Below the pieces are notes generated by a model, which was given only the letters and a program-made list of their open reading frames with translations, did no database searches and was not told the origin of the DNA. From Oegoconia quadripuncta (taxonomy: Eukaryota; Arthropoda; Insecta; Lepidoptera; Autostichidae): a DNA stretch of 64,000 nucleotides. This document shows positions 1 through 12,150 of the stretch, piece by piece; positions within the stretch are counted from its first letter, which is position 1; every line of letters begins with the position of its first letter. The stretch lies in NCBI GenBank assembly GCA_949316235.1, contig OX438758.1, positions 3,257,731-3,321,730 on the forward strand, in the 5' to 3' direction. The position numbers and the translations under genes were made by a program.

Positions 1-573
1 GTAATTTGTGTCAAAGTCAATAGTGATCAAATTTTTCATTCCGTGTGCTATTTTCCTAAAGCTAAACGACTTTTACTCAACAAAATATATTCACAAAGAA
101 GGTAACATATGCTAATGCGATTAGCTTCACAATTCGTCGTAGCTAATGGTTGATCTCCTTACGAACGATTCTAATATTTTTGGGTCGTCTGCATTTGTAG
201 GGTTATGATTTATATCCAACATTAAATTTGGGAGGAGCGACTGGCTCGAGAGGCCACATAAACTAAGATCTTTATAAACCAGGTCTGACGTTTTGTAAAC
301 TGACAAAGTCAAGTGGAAATCTGACGTGATAGCCGACAATTTTTACCCGACTGCCCAAGAAAGGAGGATAATGTTTTTCGAGTGTATGAAATGAAAATGA
401 TTTATTGTGTAATCATAGTTTACAATACAGTATTTGATTGCTGAGGACCCCTATTAAGTAAATAAATACCTGTAACAGGAGACCTCGCTCTTCCATGACG
501 ACAGTTGCAACAATAGCTATTAACCTATTAAATATAAGCTTATTATTACACACTACTTATATCTACCATCCAA
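1..573. other. A+T-rich intergenic sequence, nothing recognised
   Basis: A 70-codon minus-strand frame at 127-339 has no family resemblance I can name. No exon of a known gene is supported here. Confidence 0.4.
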
Positions 574-823
<250 letters not shown>

Positions 824-905
824 CTAAGTCCGTTCTTGACGGCTTCACCCGTCCGCAAAATACAAAATATGCTGTCTGGTTTTTTGGTATTTAAGTTCTC
901 ATGTG

Positions 906-1010
906 GTGGAAAGTTTAATAGTGTGTGAAACACAGCCAGCAGTGAAACCAAAGGTAGTGGGTTCGAATACTGCTAGGGGTATTTATGTGATAAATAGGAA
1001 CATGTTACGC
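906..1010 (+). repeat. SINE-B fragment, degenerate
   Basis: The tRNA-like part of SINE-B (see 20916-21158) with a B box (GGTTCGAATAC) and the following GTGATAAATA block is recognisable, with many differences. Confidence 0.5.
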
Positions 1011-1018
1011 TTGAGTAT

Positions 1019-2524
1019 CAACATTACAATCTTTGCTAATTTTCACATGATTTCTTCTATCTCTACTCGTTTATATAAGCTTACGTCTTGCGGTTTTTCC
1101 AGGAGATGGTGGTCTGGTGACTTCTACAAATGTACGCTCCTGCCAGATATTGATATGCCACTGACGGGATTTGTAGGGTTTCTATCGTGCGAATTTTTTT
1201 GAATCTCATATGTTCTCCAAGGTTGCTTTATTAATTTAATTTAATGATGTAATTATGTGGAATTACACAGGCAAAGATACAGACTGTGTATTGTTCGCTA
1301 GGTTAGCTGATTCTGATGTAAGTATTTCGAAGGACCTATAGTAAAAAATGAGACGTAGATACGATCCAGTCCCTTTAATATGTGAATAGAAGAATTCACC
1401 AACCTTTCAGGCTTCAAAGCCCATGTAGACCATGAAGATCAGCTCTGGCAGTGCACGGCATGCCAGGAGTAAATTCCAATTTTGAGTGTGAGGTCACAGG
1501 TCATAAACACTGTCACGGAGCTAGGACACGGCGATAGAATCCTGAGGGTTATATTGAAGACCAAAGCCACATACGATGCAGCGGTTTCAACGTCCGCTTT
1601 CCATGGGCGCTCAGTTGTAACAGACCAATGCAAGAACTTCGGCGAGGCATATTCCTGAAGTGTCTTAATCTTAATTTTCTATCTTGATATCTTCTTAATT
1701 TTTCTGTCTTACTAAGGTATCTTCTTTTCTTGATATTTATGCTTCTGTCTTTATGATTATGTCTTCTTATCTTCTTTTATTCGTTTCGTAATTGGAAAGT
1801 CGCCATGAAGTGTGTATAGAGGAGGTGAACTCCATACACAGGACGGATGGTGAAGGTCGAGGAAATTAAAGATAACTTTCCAAGACGAGGTGTTCATTGT
1901 CTCACCATTCGACGAAGATTAATTACAAAAATATAATATAAATTACAAAACCATTTCCTTGCGTTGCGCGTGCGACCTAAATTATTGTTAATCATTGCGT
2001 TGCTCTTTTATGTTGCAGTTTAAATATTAAGTTCGTATTTTCGCATGTTGTGGTGAAACATGTGAATTTACATGTTACCTCAATCCGCAGTAAACGATAG
2101 AAATAAAAAAAAATATTAGCGAATTCGTATTATCCACACATATCAAAGACTAGGATCGTACAGACTGATATTAGCGAAACAGTGAAAAATCCTTATTCAC
2201 TACGGAACCCTAAAAATTTAACTTGAAATAAGGACACATATGGTCTAAACTCTCAAGTTTATGTGGTGTTACTTAAAGAACTTTGCTCTCTGAATCATTA
2301 ATGTAATTTACTACAGTAGCATTTCCATCTCTCACTAGATTTATTGTGAACGCTAGAAAAATATCACCCACTCGCATTTATATTCGAGTTAGATTGTTGT
2401 TTTGCTGTTGATTAGTTGTAGTTTGAAAGAAAGGATCTCTGCCTCCGTTTGGTTAAATGTACAAATAAACAAGGAAATATTACTTTATTACGAATATAAA
2501 TATTACTAAAGGATCGGTTACACT
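1019..2524. other. Intergenic, no gene recognised
   Basis: A+T-rich. A short minus-strand frame at 1439-1633 (64 codons) and a GC-richer patch at 1790-1910 could be old retrotransposon remains, but no motif is clear enough to name. Confidence 0.35.
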
Positions 2525-2529
2525 AGAAT

Positions 2530-2751
2530 TAATAAATAATAATAATAATAAATAAATATTTCGGACACTTACACCAATCATCCAGTCCCAAACTAAGCAA
2601 AGCTTGTACTATGGATACTATAACCGGATAAACATACATAAATATTTATATAAACATCCATGACTCAGGAATAAATGTTCATATTCATCACACAAACATT
2701 TACCCGTTGGTTTCGTTGACAAACTCACTATCCACTACACCAATCGGTCGT
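2530..2751 (-). repeat. SINE-B copy
   Basis: Minus-strand copy of SINE-B with an A-rich AATAAT tail at its 3' end (left side). Part of the tRNA-like head is deleted. Confidence 0.75.
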
Positions 2752-2815
2752 TTACCTGTAAATTACCTGTAAATTGAGGTTGAATTTTTTTTTTACTTCT
2801 ATTAATTTTATTGTT

Positions 2816-3015
2816 TATGCACAACGGGTTGGTACTTGAACTCAATCACACCTGATTTTAAGTGAAGATGAGGTCGAAGGTGGAAAGCGTACTGACCCGG
2901 AGACCCCAACATATTTGGGGGACTGGTTATCTTATCTCTGAGAACCGGAACACAACAATTCTATTAATATTGCTGCTTGGCGGCAGATTTAGATAAGATG
3001 GTGGTAGCTAGTCAG
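2816..3015 (-). repeat. SINE-A copy, 5' truncated
   Basis: Matches the 3' two thirds of SINE-A (see 39207-39537); the tRNA-related head is missing. Confidence 0.8.
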
Positions 3016-3149
3016 GTTATTTTTGTAATTTTTTTTTAACATTTTTTGCATATTCTGTTCACCTATAAAAGGTTGTACATTTTATTTCAATACTACCTAC
3101 CTTAATTGTTAGATGGACTATGTATGATCCTAAATACATAAAATAAAAT

Positions 3150-3528
3150 AAATATGCTTTTCAATTGGTTTTCTCTTCCGAGGGTTTGCTGGAAGAAATC
3201 TCTTACAGAGATAAGCTCGTCTTTTGTGTATTGTAATTTCTGTCCTATGTGTGTCGTCATCAGCCCGTAAACATCCCACTGTAAGTATATAGGCCTTCCC
3301 TCGTATAATTAGGTCCACCATAGTCCACCACCCTGGCCCAAATTTATATTTCTCAGTCATGCAGGTTTCCTCAAGATGTTTTCCTTCACCGTTCAAAGAG
3401 TAGCCGGATAAATGCACACAAGTAATTAAATTAAATTTAAAAACTCATTGGTATATGGCCTGCCTGGGAATCGAACCCGGGCCTCTCAAATTGGGAGACC
3501 GCGTGTTAACCGCTCAGCAACCGACGCA
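3150..3528 (-). repeat. LINE 3' end followed by SINE-D copy with tRNA-like head
   Basis: 3256-3528 is a full minus-strand SINE-D: a tRNA-like head with B box (GGGTTCGATTCCC) near 3465-3480 and body ending GATGTTTACGGGCTGATGA. Left of it, 3150-3245 matches another repeat at 12620-12715 (GGAAGAAATCTCTTACAGAG), probably a LINE 3' UTR. Confidence 0.7.
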
Positions 3529-3837
3529 CTTGATATGCAATAAAATGTTAAATAAATAAATATATTTCTATTTACCCTCCTGAACCTTCTGTGTGTGCAA
3601 GTTTCAAGTGCAAGGTGTCGTTCGATTCATCTTGATCTCCAGAGTGAAGATACATTTAGGCTCTGTTTCACCACTCTCGGTTAGTTTTAACTGGCAGATA
3701 AAGTGTCATATATAGTTCAAGTGGTTGATATGTTTTTATCTGACGGATAATTGGAATGTTTTGACATGGCGGATAACTTTAAGGCTTTTTGTACGTCGGT
3801 AGTATTAGATTTGTAATCGGGTTGAAAATAAGTTTAC

Positions 3838-4083
3838 ATGTATGTGATGGATTTATTTGAGTTTTTGGAAGATGAATTCGACGATTTTCTCGGTAGTATA
3901 GCATTCACTCGGCGTCGAGTGGTACGGAATCATCCAAATTATTTTTTGCTATACGATGATCAAGACTTTAGGATTAGATTTCGATTGACAATAGAAGCAG
4001 TAACTTATGTGTTGTGTTTGATAGAAGATGAAAGGATCAAAGTGAGTGAAGTGATGGATGCACAAGCGTTCCGTTTTACGTGA
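3838..4083 (+). pseudogene. Harbinger transposase (HARBI1-like) N-terminal remnant
   Basis: 81 codons, MYVMDLFEFLEDEFDDF..., followed by RRRVVRNHPN and DDQDFRIRFRLTIEAV. The block DFRxRFRLTxEAV with an acidic N-terminus is the usual start of Harbinger nucleases. The frame stops after DAQAFRFT, and the DDE nuclease domain is absent, so no active enzyme can be made. It lies inside the TIRs at 3659-5256. Confidence 0.6.
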
Positions 4084-4140
4084 TGGAATTTTGTAATATA
4101 TAACGTTTAAACTGAATTATAAGTAAATAATAAACCATAA

Positions 4141-4275
4141 TTAAATACACACACGCAATACACATACGCTCACATACAATACACAAATTCACACACACGC
4201 AATACACAAACGTACGCACGGAACAACAAAATTTCACACGCGCAATCACAAATCCACACACGCAATACACAAATG
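4141..4275. repeat. Degenerate CA-rich minisatellite
   Basis: CACACACGCAATACACAAA-like words recur four to five times with irregular spacing. It lies inside the Harbinger-type element. Confidence 0.6.
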
Positions 4276-4305
4276 CACCAATACTATACACAATAATTAT
4301 TAATA

Positions 4306-4746
4306 ACAATAACTATCCAAGGTCAGCCTCTTCGGGTACCTTGGTTTGATGAAGTTAAGCTAAGTAGGCGATTAATTAAGTTAGCTGTTAGACTACGTTC
4401 TGGGCACTATCCATCAAACAAGTTTGGATATCTGATGAAAAGAACTGACACTCCTAACTGTGAAGTCTGTGGAGTGGTTGAAGATGTCCAACACATGTTG
4501 ATGGAATGTGCTAGAAACCGAAATGAAAGAGATACACTGATGAGACAATTAAAGCTGAGTCAATACGCTGTAGGTTTGGCTCAATCAATTTTGGGTAAAC
4601 CTGGATCAATAGCGGCCAGATTATTATATAATATGTTTGTATCTTCTCATCAGTGAATCTTGGTCAGGGTACGATGGGACTGTCATGTCTAGAAGGACTC
4701 AAGTCCCTAAATTAAATAAAGATTAAAAAAAAAAAAAAAAAAAAAA
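4306..4746 (+). mobile_element. 5'-truncated non-LTR retrotransposon (C-terminal end) with poly(A)
   Basis: A frame at 4435-4656 encodes a C-x2-C...H-x4-C knuckle (CEVCGVVEDVQHMLMEC), as found at the C-terminus of LINE reverse transcriptase ORFs. An A run ends near 4746. AACAATAACTAT before it and AACAATAATTAT after the tail look like a slightly diverged target-site duplication. It is nested in the Harbinger-type element. Confidence 0.65.
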
Positions 4747-5256
4747 CAATAATTATTTCATTGTCTCTTTCTTACTTTTTTTTTTATTAACCTTTCTTTT
4801 TTGTTTTCGTAAACCCTGGGGTGGAGACCTGGTTACCTGAGACACAGGTTTCCCTAGTTCAGGCACCAGTCTCCACATAGAATTCCCTAGCTATACTTAA
4901 CTCTAATATACAATAATGCTATAATGTGGAGAAAAATAAATAAATGATTGATTGAATTATTGAATAAATAATGTTAACATGCACTCGTAAAGACTTTATT
5001 CGGAAAAAATACTATTTTTCAAGATTATCTGAAACGTAATGTGCTATAAAAGTTTTCTGTAACGGAACGTAATACTCGAAATGCGACGTTGTCACTCCGA
5101 CTGTCAAGCAAAGTATTAGATAATTATCTGCCAGTAAGTTTATCAGGCACTTAGATGGTGTAACAGGAGAAAAAATATCAGCTAGTTTTAACCGTCGGAT
5201 AAGCTATCTGCTAGATTGCTATCTGAAATTTTATCAGAAGGTCGTGAAACAGACCC

Positions 5257-6753
5257 TCAATGACTAAACATCCAATATAGTGCCAATAAAAAACAAAATA
5301 TGCTGTTAGGGTTTTTCCGTTAGTAAATACTTAAATAGTAATTTCCATAAACAACAACAGAGCTATGGATTGCGATGAGGTCATCCAACGTAATTCTAAA
5401 CAGTATAATTAAAGTCTAACCAGTATAATTAAAATAATTATAGTAATTAAATGAAATTTCAATACAATATTGAAATAATATGATATGATAATTGATATAT
5501 AGGAATGGCCGCACTTATCCCCCCCCCCCCTCCCCTTCCACCCCATCCTCCCTAAAGTATCCTCCATTACATAGCTATGCGTAGAATTCAATGTACATTT
5601 TTTATTGACCGAATATTTTTCGTATGACATTTTTGGCCTAAAAGGAAGGCGCAGGACGTTGCTGGATGCAGGTTGGGAGCGAGCCGGTTGCTCTGGACCT
5701 GCTGTAGCTGATATGATGACGGTGATAATGACATCGTAGCGTCGAAGTGCTGGAATGATTTACCCTCTCCTATTAAAAAACGTGGGTCACTACGCACTTT
5801 CAAGAGGGAATGTAAAATTTGGTACTTACATAAACAAAAAACCGCATGCATATGGTCCTTTCGAATAACTTCACACCTGGCCATGTAACGTGTGCATTTT
5901 TACATAAATAGTTTCTTGGACGGGTGTTTCTCTGCTAGAACGATTCGGATATGATTTCAATTGGTTAAATTAGGAATAATAATTTGAGAACAATTAAATT
6001 CACTTGCATAATCACACATAAGTATTGAAAATTTACCAAATACCTACCTATATGATACCTTCTTGTGTCTAGCTTTTTATGGGTTATCACTTGCAGTTGT
6101 TTTTGAGTTGATTTTAGATATAGTTTTTTGTTATTGTTTGCTTTTGGTTGATGTTTAAATTTACTCATAGAGTAATAGTAATCAGCAAATCTGCTGAGTC
6201 CCTACCTTTTCATCACAGTTTGACCTAATTTATTATCAATTAATTACTTGTTAAATTAACGTTGAATAAATGCCTTTTATTTATTTATTTACTTATATCA
6301 AAATTCTTTCGAAAATTTTCATTTTGGATTTTGACATCACACTTCAGAAATTCAAAATATTTACTATTTCAGTAACGATAACGTTTTCATTTACCATCGC
6401 ATTGTCTTACCAATATCGCATTATCCTAATATAGCTATTACATCTCTATTGTATCGCTGCAGGCGTTATCGGACGATGACGCGATCCCAAGCGTGGTAAT
6501 TAACGCCGACATAGGCACGCCATGACTTTGATAAATTGCAAACCGATACATCCTGTATAAGGCATGTAAGGGTGTATCCAGGGTGCAGTGGAAAATGACA
6601 GATTTAAGACTAAGAAATTTTTATGCAGGATTGGACTCCATAAAACTTTTTTCGCGTTTACAAATCTCCACCTTTACCACCACAGATTATAAAAAATTAG
6701 ACTAATGTCTACTCCTCATATTTAATATATATATTTTGACAAGTCTTGATAAT
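5257..6753. other. Intergenic, no gene recognised
   Basis: Contains a C run at 5520-5530, a minus-strand frame at 5588-5884 that may be a retrotransposon remnant, and a TTTATTTATTTA tail at 6279-6290. Nothing else can be supported. Confidence 0.35.
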
Positions 6754-6935
6754 TAAATATTTTGAACACTTACACCAATTACCTAAAGCCAAACTAAGCA
6801 AAGCTTGTACTATAGATAATGGAAAAACGAACTCAAGAATGATGTTCGTATTCATGACACAAACATTTACCACTAGCAGGATTCGAACCCGCAACCGTTG
6901 GTTTCACAGGCAGAGTCACTGCCTATTACACCTAG
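6754..6935 (-). repeat. SINE-B copy, degenerate
   Basis: Minus-strand SINE-B, including the B box (GGATTCGAACC) and GTTTGGCTT/CAAGCTTTGC blocks; the middle is deleted relative to 29797-30034. Confidence 0.7.
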
Positions 6936-7179
6936 CAATTTGATAGTTTAATACAAAATTTTGGAAATGTTTCTCAAAAGAGAATTCTTTTCCGTTGTTT
7001 CTACAAAGAACTACTTATTATCCCGAAAGGACACAATAAATTGCAAGAAGAGAATATCACTGTCACTAAAAGTAGTTGAAAATTAAAGTTTGTAGAGGTA
7101 TAAACACACTTAGAATGTGATTGTGCATCACCAATTTATTTAGCAGTCACCGCAGTTGGATACGCTTTAATAACATTTG

Positions 7180-7490
7180 TACAATAATTATAAACAATAA
7201 TTATACAATTTATTATTAAGAAAAAAATCACAAATTAAAAACTAGCCCCAAGTCTCTGGTTGGTGGAATGGTACCCAGAAGGCTGGCCGCGTTGCCTCGC
7301 TGTAAAGCAAGGCTGATTCTTTGACCAAAGTATTGGCCAGCCCTCCGATCGTGGGATGCGTCAACCAGACCTCAGATAACTCCCTAAAAAGACTGTCAGC
7401 ACCCGGTCCCCACGGCCCAACCGTTTCTACACTAAACGGCGCACTGAGACTGGCATATTTGCGCCGTTTAAGGCTTTCTTTCTTTCTTCA
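7180..7490 (-). repeat. LINE 3' region, family shared with 17250-17545
   Basis: ACTAGCCCCAAGTCTCTGGT and about 140 following bases recur at 17400-17545, including GGCCAGCCCTCCGATCGTGG. Orientation is inferred from the AATACTCTTTATTTATTG tail seen in the second copy. A weaker relative is at 46040-46165. Confidence 0.6.
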
Positions 7491-9287
7491 TAATTAGCAG
7501 TCAACTTTCAATATTGTGATCAAGTTTTGTTGTTAGCGTCTTTAGAACATTTTTGTCATAAATCATCTTTAATCGTTCTTCATTTTCATGTTGCTACTTG
7601 TGAACTCGCCCTAACATTGTGCGTGAATGTGACAGGGTTTTTATAGAGCTACCATAGCTAAAGATTTTAAGGATATCTCGCATATCGAACTTTAGATAAG
7701 TTATCGAGGTGGCTAGACGCCATTTTAATTTGCTAGAGTACTTTTAGAGATACAACAATACGAGCTACAATTTGTTACGCCTGTAAAAGAATAAGCATCT
7801 TTCAGAATAATTCTACATCATATTCAATAAATTGTATAATTAATGTGATAAAGAAATGAAAAACAATTTTGTAGAACACGAGCGCGGTAAGTAAAACAAA
7901 ACATCACAAATTTCCTCCCAAACCTCTTATCATATTTGAATAAGCTATTCTGAAATAGCCAAGCAGAAATCTTGTTCGAAAAACTGGAATTACTTAATAC
8001 ATCCATCATGACGGGCTTAAAGGCATTGTGCGCCGTTCCCTTTGCTTTCTTAATCCTTCACTACTTTAACCGGATCTGAGCCATCAAGTACGTGTAGGAC
8101 GCCATTACTGCACCGGATACGTCGCCATTTTTCCAACTCGCACTTCCTGTCAGCGGAGTGGTGCAAGAGTGGAGAAAATAGCGGATTCAAATACGCGTTA
8201 CACCGCCTCACTATACGCGCTACACGGTCGACACTAGTCGTTTTGGCTATTAGATCACTATAACACCTCTCTTTTTTCAAGTCTCTATTTCCAAATTCTT
8301 CTCGTCGACTATACAGATTACGAAGCGATGGTAGTCATGTTAGTCTAAAAACTCCCCCATGCAACGGCCTAAGCCGAAGTTCGAGCCCCCGTGGGCACCC
8401 TTAGGCGTCGGTTACAAAACTTTTTCCGTACTGTTGCATACAGTCATGGTGCGCGATGCTCCCGCGCTCGCCCACCCGCCCGGCGACGCTGTAAAAAAGC
8501 CTATCGGCTTGACAGCAACTGATCCTGCTCAAAAAAAAATGTTGTAATAATTTCTGGCTTAATAGATAAACGGTCATAAATTCTAAATTGAAATTACGGC
8601 ATTCAATAAAGACAAAGAAGAAATACGTAAATCATAAAAGTAGTTTAAACACAGCGGCTGTTTTAAGATCAAGGTCATGTAACCTATCACCGCAAACGGT
8701 AGAACACCTCTCGGTGTATTCAAAGCTCTGTCCACCTCGAGCTAAATTTACAATTGGGCAGAAACAACTTCCCCAAATCAAAAGAGGATTTATTGCCGTA
8801 CTTCCTCGTCGCTACTTCCATGAATTCAAAAGACGTAAGCCTTCAATCAATTCGTCCTACCAATAATGTCTTACAAAACCGAAACGTAGATGCTGATGAT
8901 ATATCCAAAAGATTAAAACTCGTTCGCGTGCTATGATAAGATCTATTCTAGAAGTTACTCTGAGAGACAGAATCCGAAACGAATTGTTCCACCAGAGAAT
9001 CAAGGTCGTGGACATAGCTTTAAAAGTTAATAGGTCGATGTGGCGATAAGAGAATCATAAATTCATAATCGGTGAAATAAGCTGATTCTGGAGTAGAGAT
9101 CAGGAGTAAGTAGTGTGTCGTCCGTGGAGTGATGATGCATTGGGCTTGAAGGAGTCGTGGATGCGGGGATTCTTCGAGGAATGACACAACCAACTCTTCT
9201 TAATAATATCTGTGTATTCAGCTCTTCACATGAACGGTACACCACCAAACATTCAATCAATTAATTATCTAAATTCTAACAAGGAAG
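7491..9287. other. Intergenic, no gene recognised
   Basis: Several short frames (minus 8050-8280; plus 8359-8547 and 8588-8866) lie in somewhat GC-richer DNA near 8040-8560. None has a motif I can assign; they may be decayed retroelement or single-copy DNA. Confidence 0.3.
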
Positions 9288-9434
9288 TCCGATTGTCAGA
9301 GATAAGATAACCAGTCCCCCAAATAAGATGGGGTTTCCGGGTCTGTACGCTTCTACCTTCGGCCTCATCTTCACTTAACATGAGGTGTGATTGGGGTCAA
9401 GTGCTAACCCGTAAAGTAACCGAAAAAAAAAAGG
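9288..9434 (+). repeat. SINE-A copy, 5' truncated
   Basis: Plus-strand 3' part of SINE-A, from TGTCAGAGATAAGATAACC to an A-run at 9423-9434. Confidence 0.8.
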
Positions 9435-9649
9435 AAAACGTAAATTTCAAATATTGCTCATGACGTCTGTCTGAATTTATTTGAATTCCGATAGTCCGAC
9501 CAAAGAGTTTCCATAGGCGCGGTATAAATGTTAATGACGAAGATGCTACAGGCTCTGTAACGCGCCTAGCAAGAGAGCTATGTCTAGCAGCGAACTAAAG
9601 TACCTATGCAGAAACCATAGATGCACAAATACTTAGTATAGGATTAAAC

Positions 9650-9995
9650 AGAATAGCCGATTTCTATACAACGCTTGGCGTTCCGGCCGTAGGCCAACTA
9701 AAGTCACTGACATAGCCCATCGGATTAGTAAAATGGCAGTGGCAGAGGGCACATTGCTCGAAGAACTAATGGCTGGTAGAGCATTAAATTTGTGTGGAGA
9801 CCACACACCGCCGAGCAGCATGGAATGTCTACTCACAAGGTGGACGGACGGCCTGATGATGGTAACGGGAAGCAACTGGATGCAGGCCGTTTTCAACCTG
9901 TCAATCTGAAAATCTATGGAGGAGACCTATTGTCCGCAGTGGATATCGATGACGATTCCTATACCAGAGTATTAGCCAAGTGGCTTTGATGTATG
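9650..9995 (+). pseudogene. RTE-like retrotransposon reverse transcriptase, C-terminal remnant
   Basis: Translated pieces resemble the end of lepidopteran RTE endonuclease-reverse transcriptase: a run equivalent to RWTDGLMMVTGSNWMQA follows a degenerate LLEELMAG segment. Stops and shifts break the frame. Assignment from general family knowledge. Confidence 0.5.
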
Positions 9996-11014
9996 AGGAA
10001 AATGACATTGATTCATTGGTATTTTGTTAGGAAACAAACAACATATGGATTTGAAAAGAGCATGCCTTACTAACGTACATATTAACATACGCATCTGGCT
10101 TGCTACCATTTATCTATTATACATATGCATTCCATTTTTATTACAAGCCTTTATTTAATTTGCAATCTTCGAATGTAAGTTGTCCGTTTCAAAATTTGCA
10201 AAGCATTTTTCAACCACTTCCTGGTATCTGATTGAGCTGAAATTTGATAAATTATGTAAATTCGGTGACAATGCAATATTATGGTACCATTGAGCTGATC
10301 TGATGATGGAGCCGGGATGTAGGGACTGGAACACCCTGATGGCAAATGGCAAGGTCGTCGAATTTGGGCTAGTTTGTTTGGTTGGCATGAACACTTTCCA
10401 TTACATATGATGACAAGGATCTGAAGATGGAGCCAGAAGATTGCCACTGAAACTCTTGATGGCCTTTATGTTACTAGTCTTTGTAATAACATGTGATAAT
10501 CATAATATAATATAGTGTAGAACTTAATTTGTTCCAGTCCGCTACAGCTTTTGTTTTAAAATGACCCTTTCTAGTCAAGATTTCAAGGATATCCGACTGA
10601 AATAACAAAACAAGAGTTAGTAGACTATGAAGGGAAGGAAACTTTAAACTCATCTACTTTATCACTTTAGTTAGAGTAAAATGTTTGCTTTTACAACAAA
10701 ATACTGAGTCAACTTTTGTATTTTTCTTTACAGAAACCGCGTTCTTGGTAGCGAAATTGCATCGCTCCTGGTTGCATTTTTAAGTAGGATTTTTTCTCTA
10801 CTTTTCAAATTTGCTTACATTACTTATTGAATGAGAAATGAGGAGATCCGCAGGAGAACCAAGATGACCGATATAGCCCGAAGAATTGACAAACTTAAGC
10901 GGCAGTGGACATTGCTCGTAGCTCTTAGATAAAACTGCCAGTCTTGCAGATAAATCTCTAGGATATGATTAAGCGCGCTTACAATTGTACGCGTTTGTGC
11001 CATGAGATCATACA
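9996..11014. other. Intergenic; small RTE-like relic at 10826-10925
   Basis: At 10826-10925 a plus-strand segment reads like RNEEIRRRTKMTDIARRIDK, similar to the block before the C-terminus of RTE reverse transcriptases. The rest shows nothing I can support. Confidence 0.35.
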
Positions 11015-11258
11015 TTTTTTTATGCACGACAGGTTCGTACTTGACCTTCATCACACCTGATGTTTAGTGAAGATGAGGTCGAAGGTGGAAGCGTACTGAC
11101 CCGGAAACCCCAACACATTTAGGGGACTGGCTATCTTATCTCTGACAACCGGAACACAACAATGCTATTAACATTGTTGCTTGGCGGCAGGTTTAGATAA
11201 GATGGTGGTAGCTGGCAAGTCGGACATTTAAAATGCCCTACCACCAACCAAACCGATT
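11015..11258 (-). repeat. SINE-A copy, 5' truncated
   Basis: Minus-strand SINE-A ending at ACCAACCAAACCGATTA, where the 46-bp minisatellite begins. Confidence 0.85.
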
Positions 11259-11260
11259 AA

Positions 11261-11534
11261 AGGTAACGACGTTTTACTTTGACAAGTGCGAGTATTTAAA
11301 TTAGAGAGGTAACGACGTTTTGTTTCGACAAGAGAGAGTATTTAAATTAGAGAGGTAACGACATTTTACTTTGACAAGTGCGAGTGTTTAAATTAAAGAG
11401 GTTACAACGTTTTACTTTGACAAGTGTGAGTTTAAATTAGAGAGGCAATGACGTTTTACTTTGACAAGTGTGAGTATTTAAATTAGAGAGGTAACAACGT
11501 TTTACTTTGTCAAGTGCGAGTATTTAAATCAGAG
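11261..11534. repeat. 46-bp minisatellite, six tandem units
   Basis: Six units starting AGGTAACGACGTTTTACTTT and ending ATTTAAATTAGAG. Five are 46 bp and the fourth is 44 bp. Units differ by a few substitutions. Starts directly after the truncated SINE-A. Confidence 0.95.
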
Positions 11535-11751
11535 ATTTCCAATACTGGTTAAAGACTTAACATTTCTGATCGAGTATTTAGTAAGGGTTATATAAAGGTA
11601 CCGCCACTGGATGATGGCAGCTAGCTAGCTGCAGGTTTAAGAAGGTTTATTCTGTACAGTCAATCCATAACCAAACTTACGATTAGACATGTACGCAAAT
11701 GAAAATCGAATCTGCTCCCCAGGCGTCATTAAAGCAGGTATTTTGTGATAA

Positions 11752-11957
11752 TCCTAACCAATATTATAAATGCAAAAGTTTGTGTGTGAGTATGTCTGTA
11801 TGTTTGTTACCTCTTCACGCCTATACGGCTGGACGGATTTGGATGAAATTTGGTGGGTAGACAGATTAGGACCAGGATTAACATACAGGCTAATTTTTTT
11901 GCTGAACCGATTTTGATAAAATCTTCCACGAGGACGAAGTCACGGGCGGAAAGCTAG
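11752..11957 (+). mobile_element. Short non-autonomous Helitron (Lep1-like), copy 1
   Basis: Begins TCCTAACCAATATTATAAAT and ends GGGCGGAAAGCTAG, followed by T. TC at the 5' end and CTAG at the 3' end between A and T agree with Helitron ends. The internal block ACGGATTTGGATGAAATTTGG is typical of the small Helitrons common in Lepidoptera. Confidence 0.7.
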
Positions 11958-12150
11958 TCCTAAATAATATTATAAATGCGAAAATTTGTGTGAGCATATG
12001 TCTTGTATGTATGTTTGTTACCTCTTCACGTCTATACGGCTGGACAGTTTTAGATGAAATTTGGTCGGTAGACAGACTAGGACCTGGATTAACTTATAGG
12101 CAAATTTTTGTTGAACCGATTTTAACAAAATCTTCCACGCGGACGAATTT
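11958..12150 (+). mobile_element. Short Helitron (Lep1-like), copy 2, abutting copy 1
   Basis: Starts TCCTAAATAATATTATAAAT at the base right after the CTAG of the previous copy. Its 3' end is lost after TTCCACGCGGACGAA. About 80% like copy 1 by eye. Confidence 0.7.

Larger units (their letters stand above)
3659..5256 (+). mobile_element. Decayed PIF/Harbinger-type DNA transposon with transposase remnant
   Basis: Imperfect terminal inverted repeats: GGCTCTGTTTCACCAC at 3659 and the reverse complement of GGGTCTGTTTCACGAC ending at 5256. Flanking triplets are TTA (left) and TCA (right), close to the TWA target of this superfamily. GATAA/TATCTG words are repeated inside both ends. It carries a transposase N-terminal remnant (3838-4083), a CA-rich minisatellite, and a later LINE insertion (about 4306-4746). 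Superfamily assignment rests on TIR, triplet and protein resemblance together. Confidence 0.6.

Noticed and set aside
127..339. 70-codon minus-strand frame as a gene
   Set aside because: No motif, no partner exon, and no second copy in the window.
8050..8936. Cluster of short frames as a multi-exon gene
   Set aside because: Frames lie on both strands, with no consistent splice sites or recognisable family.
11261..11534. CRISPR-like regular repeats
   Set aside because: Units are directly contiguous with no unique spacers and the genome is eukaryotic; it is a minisatellite.
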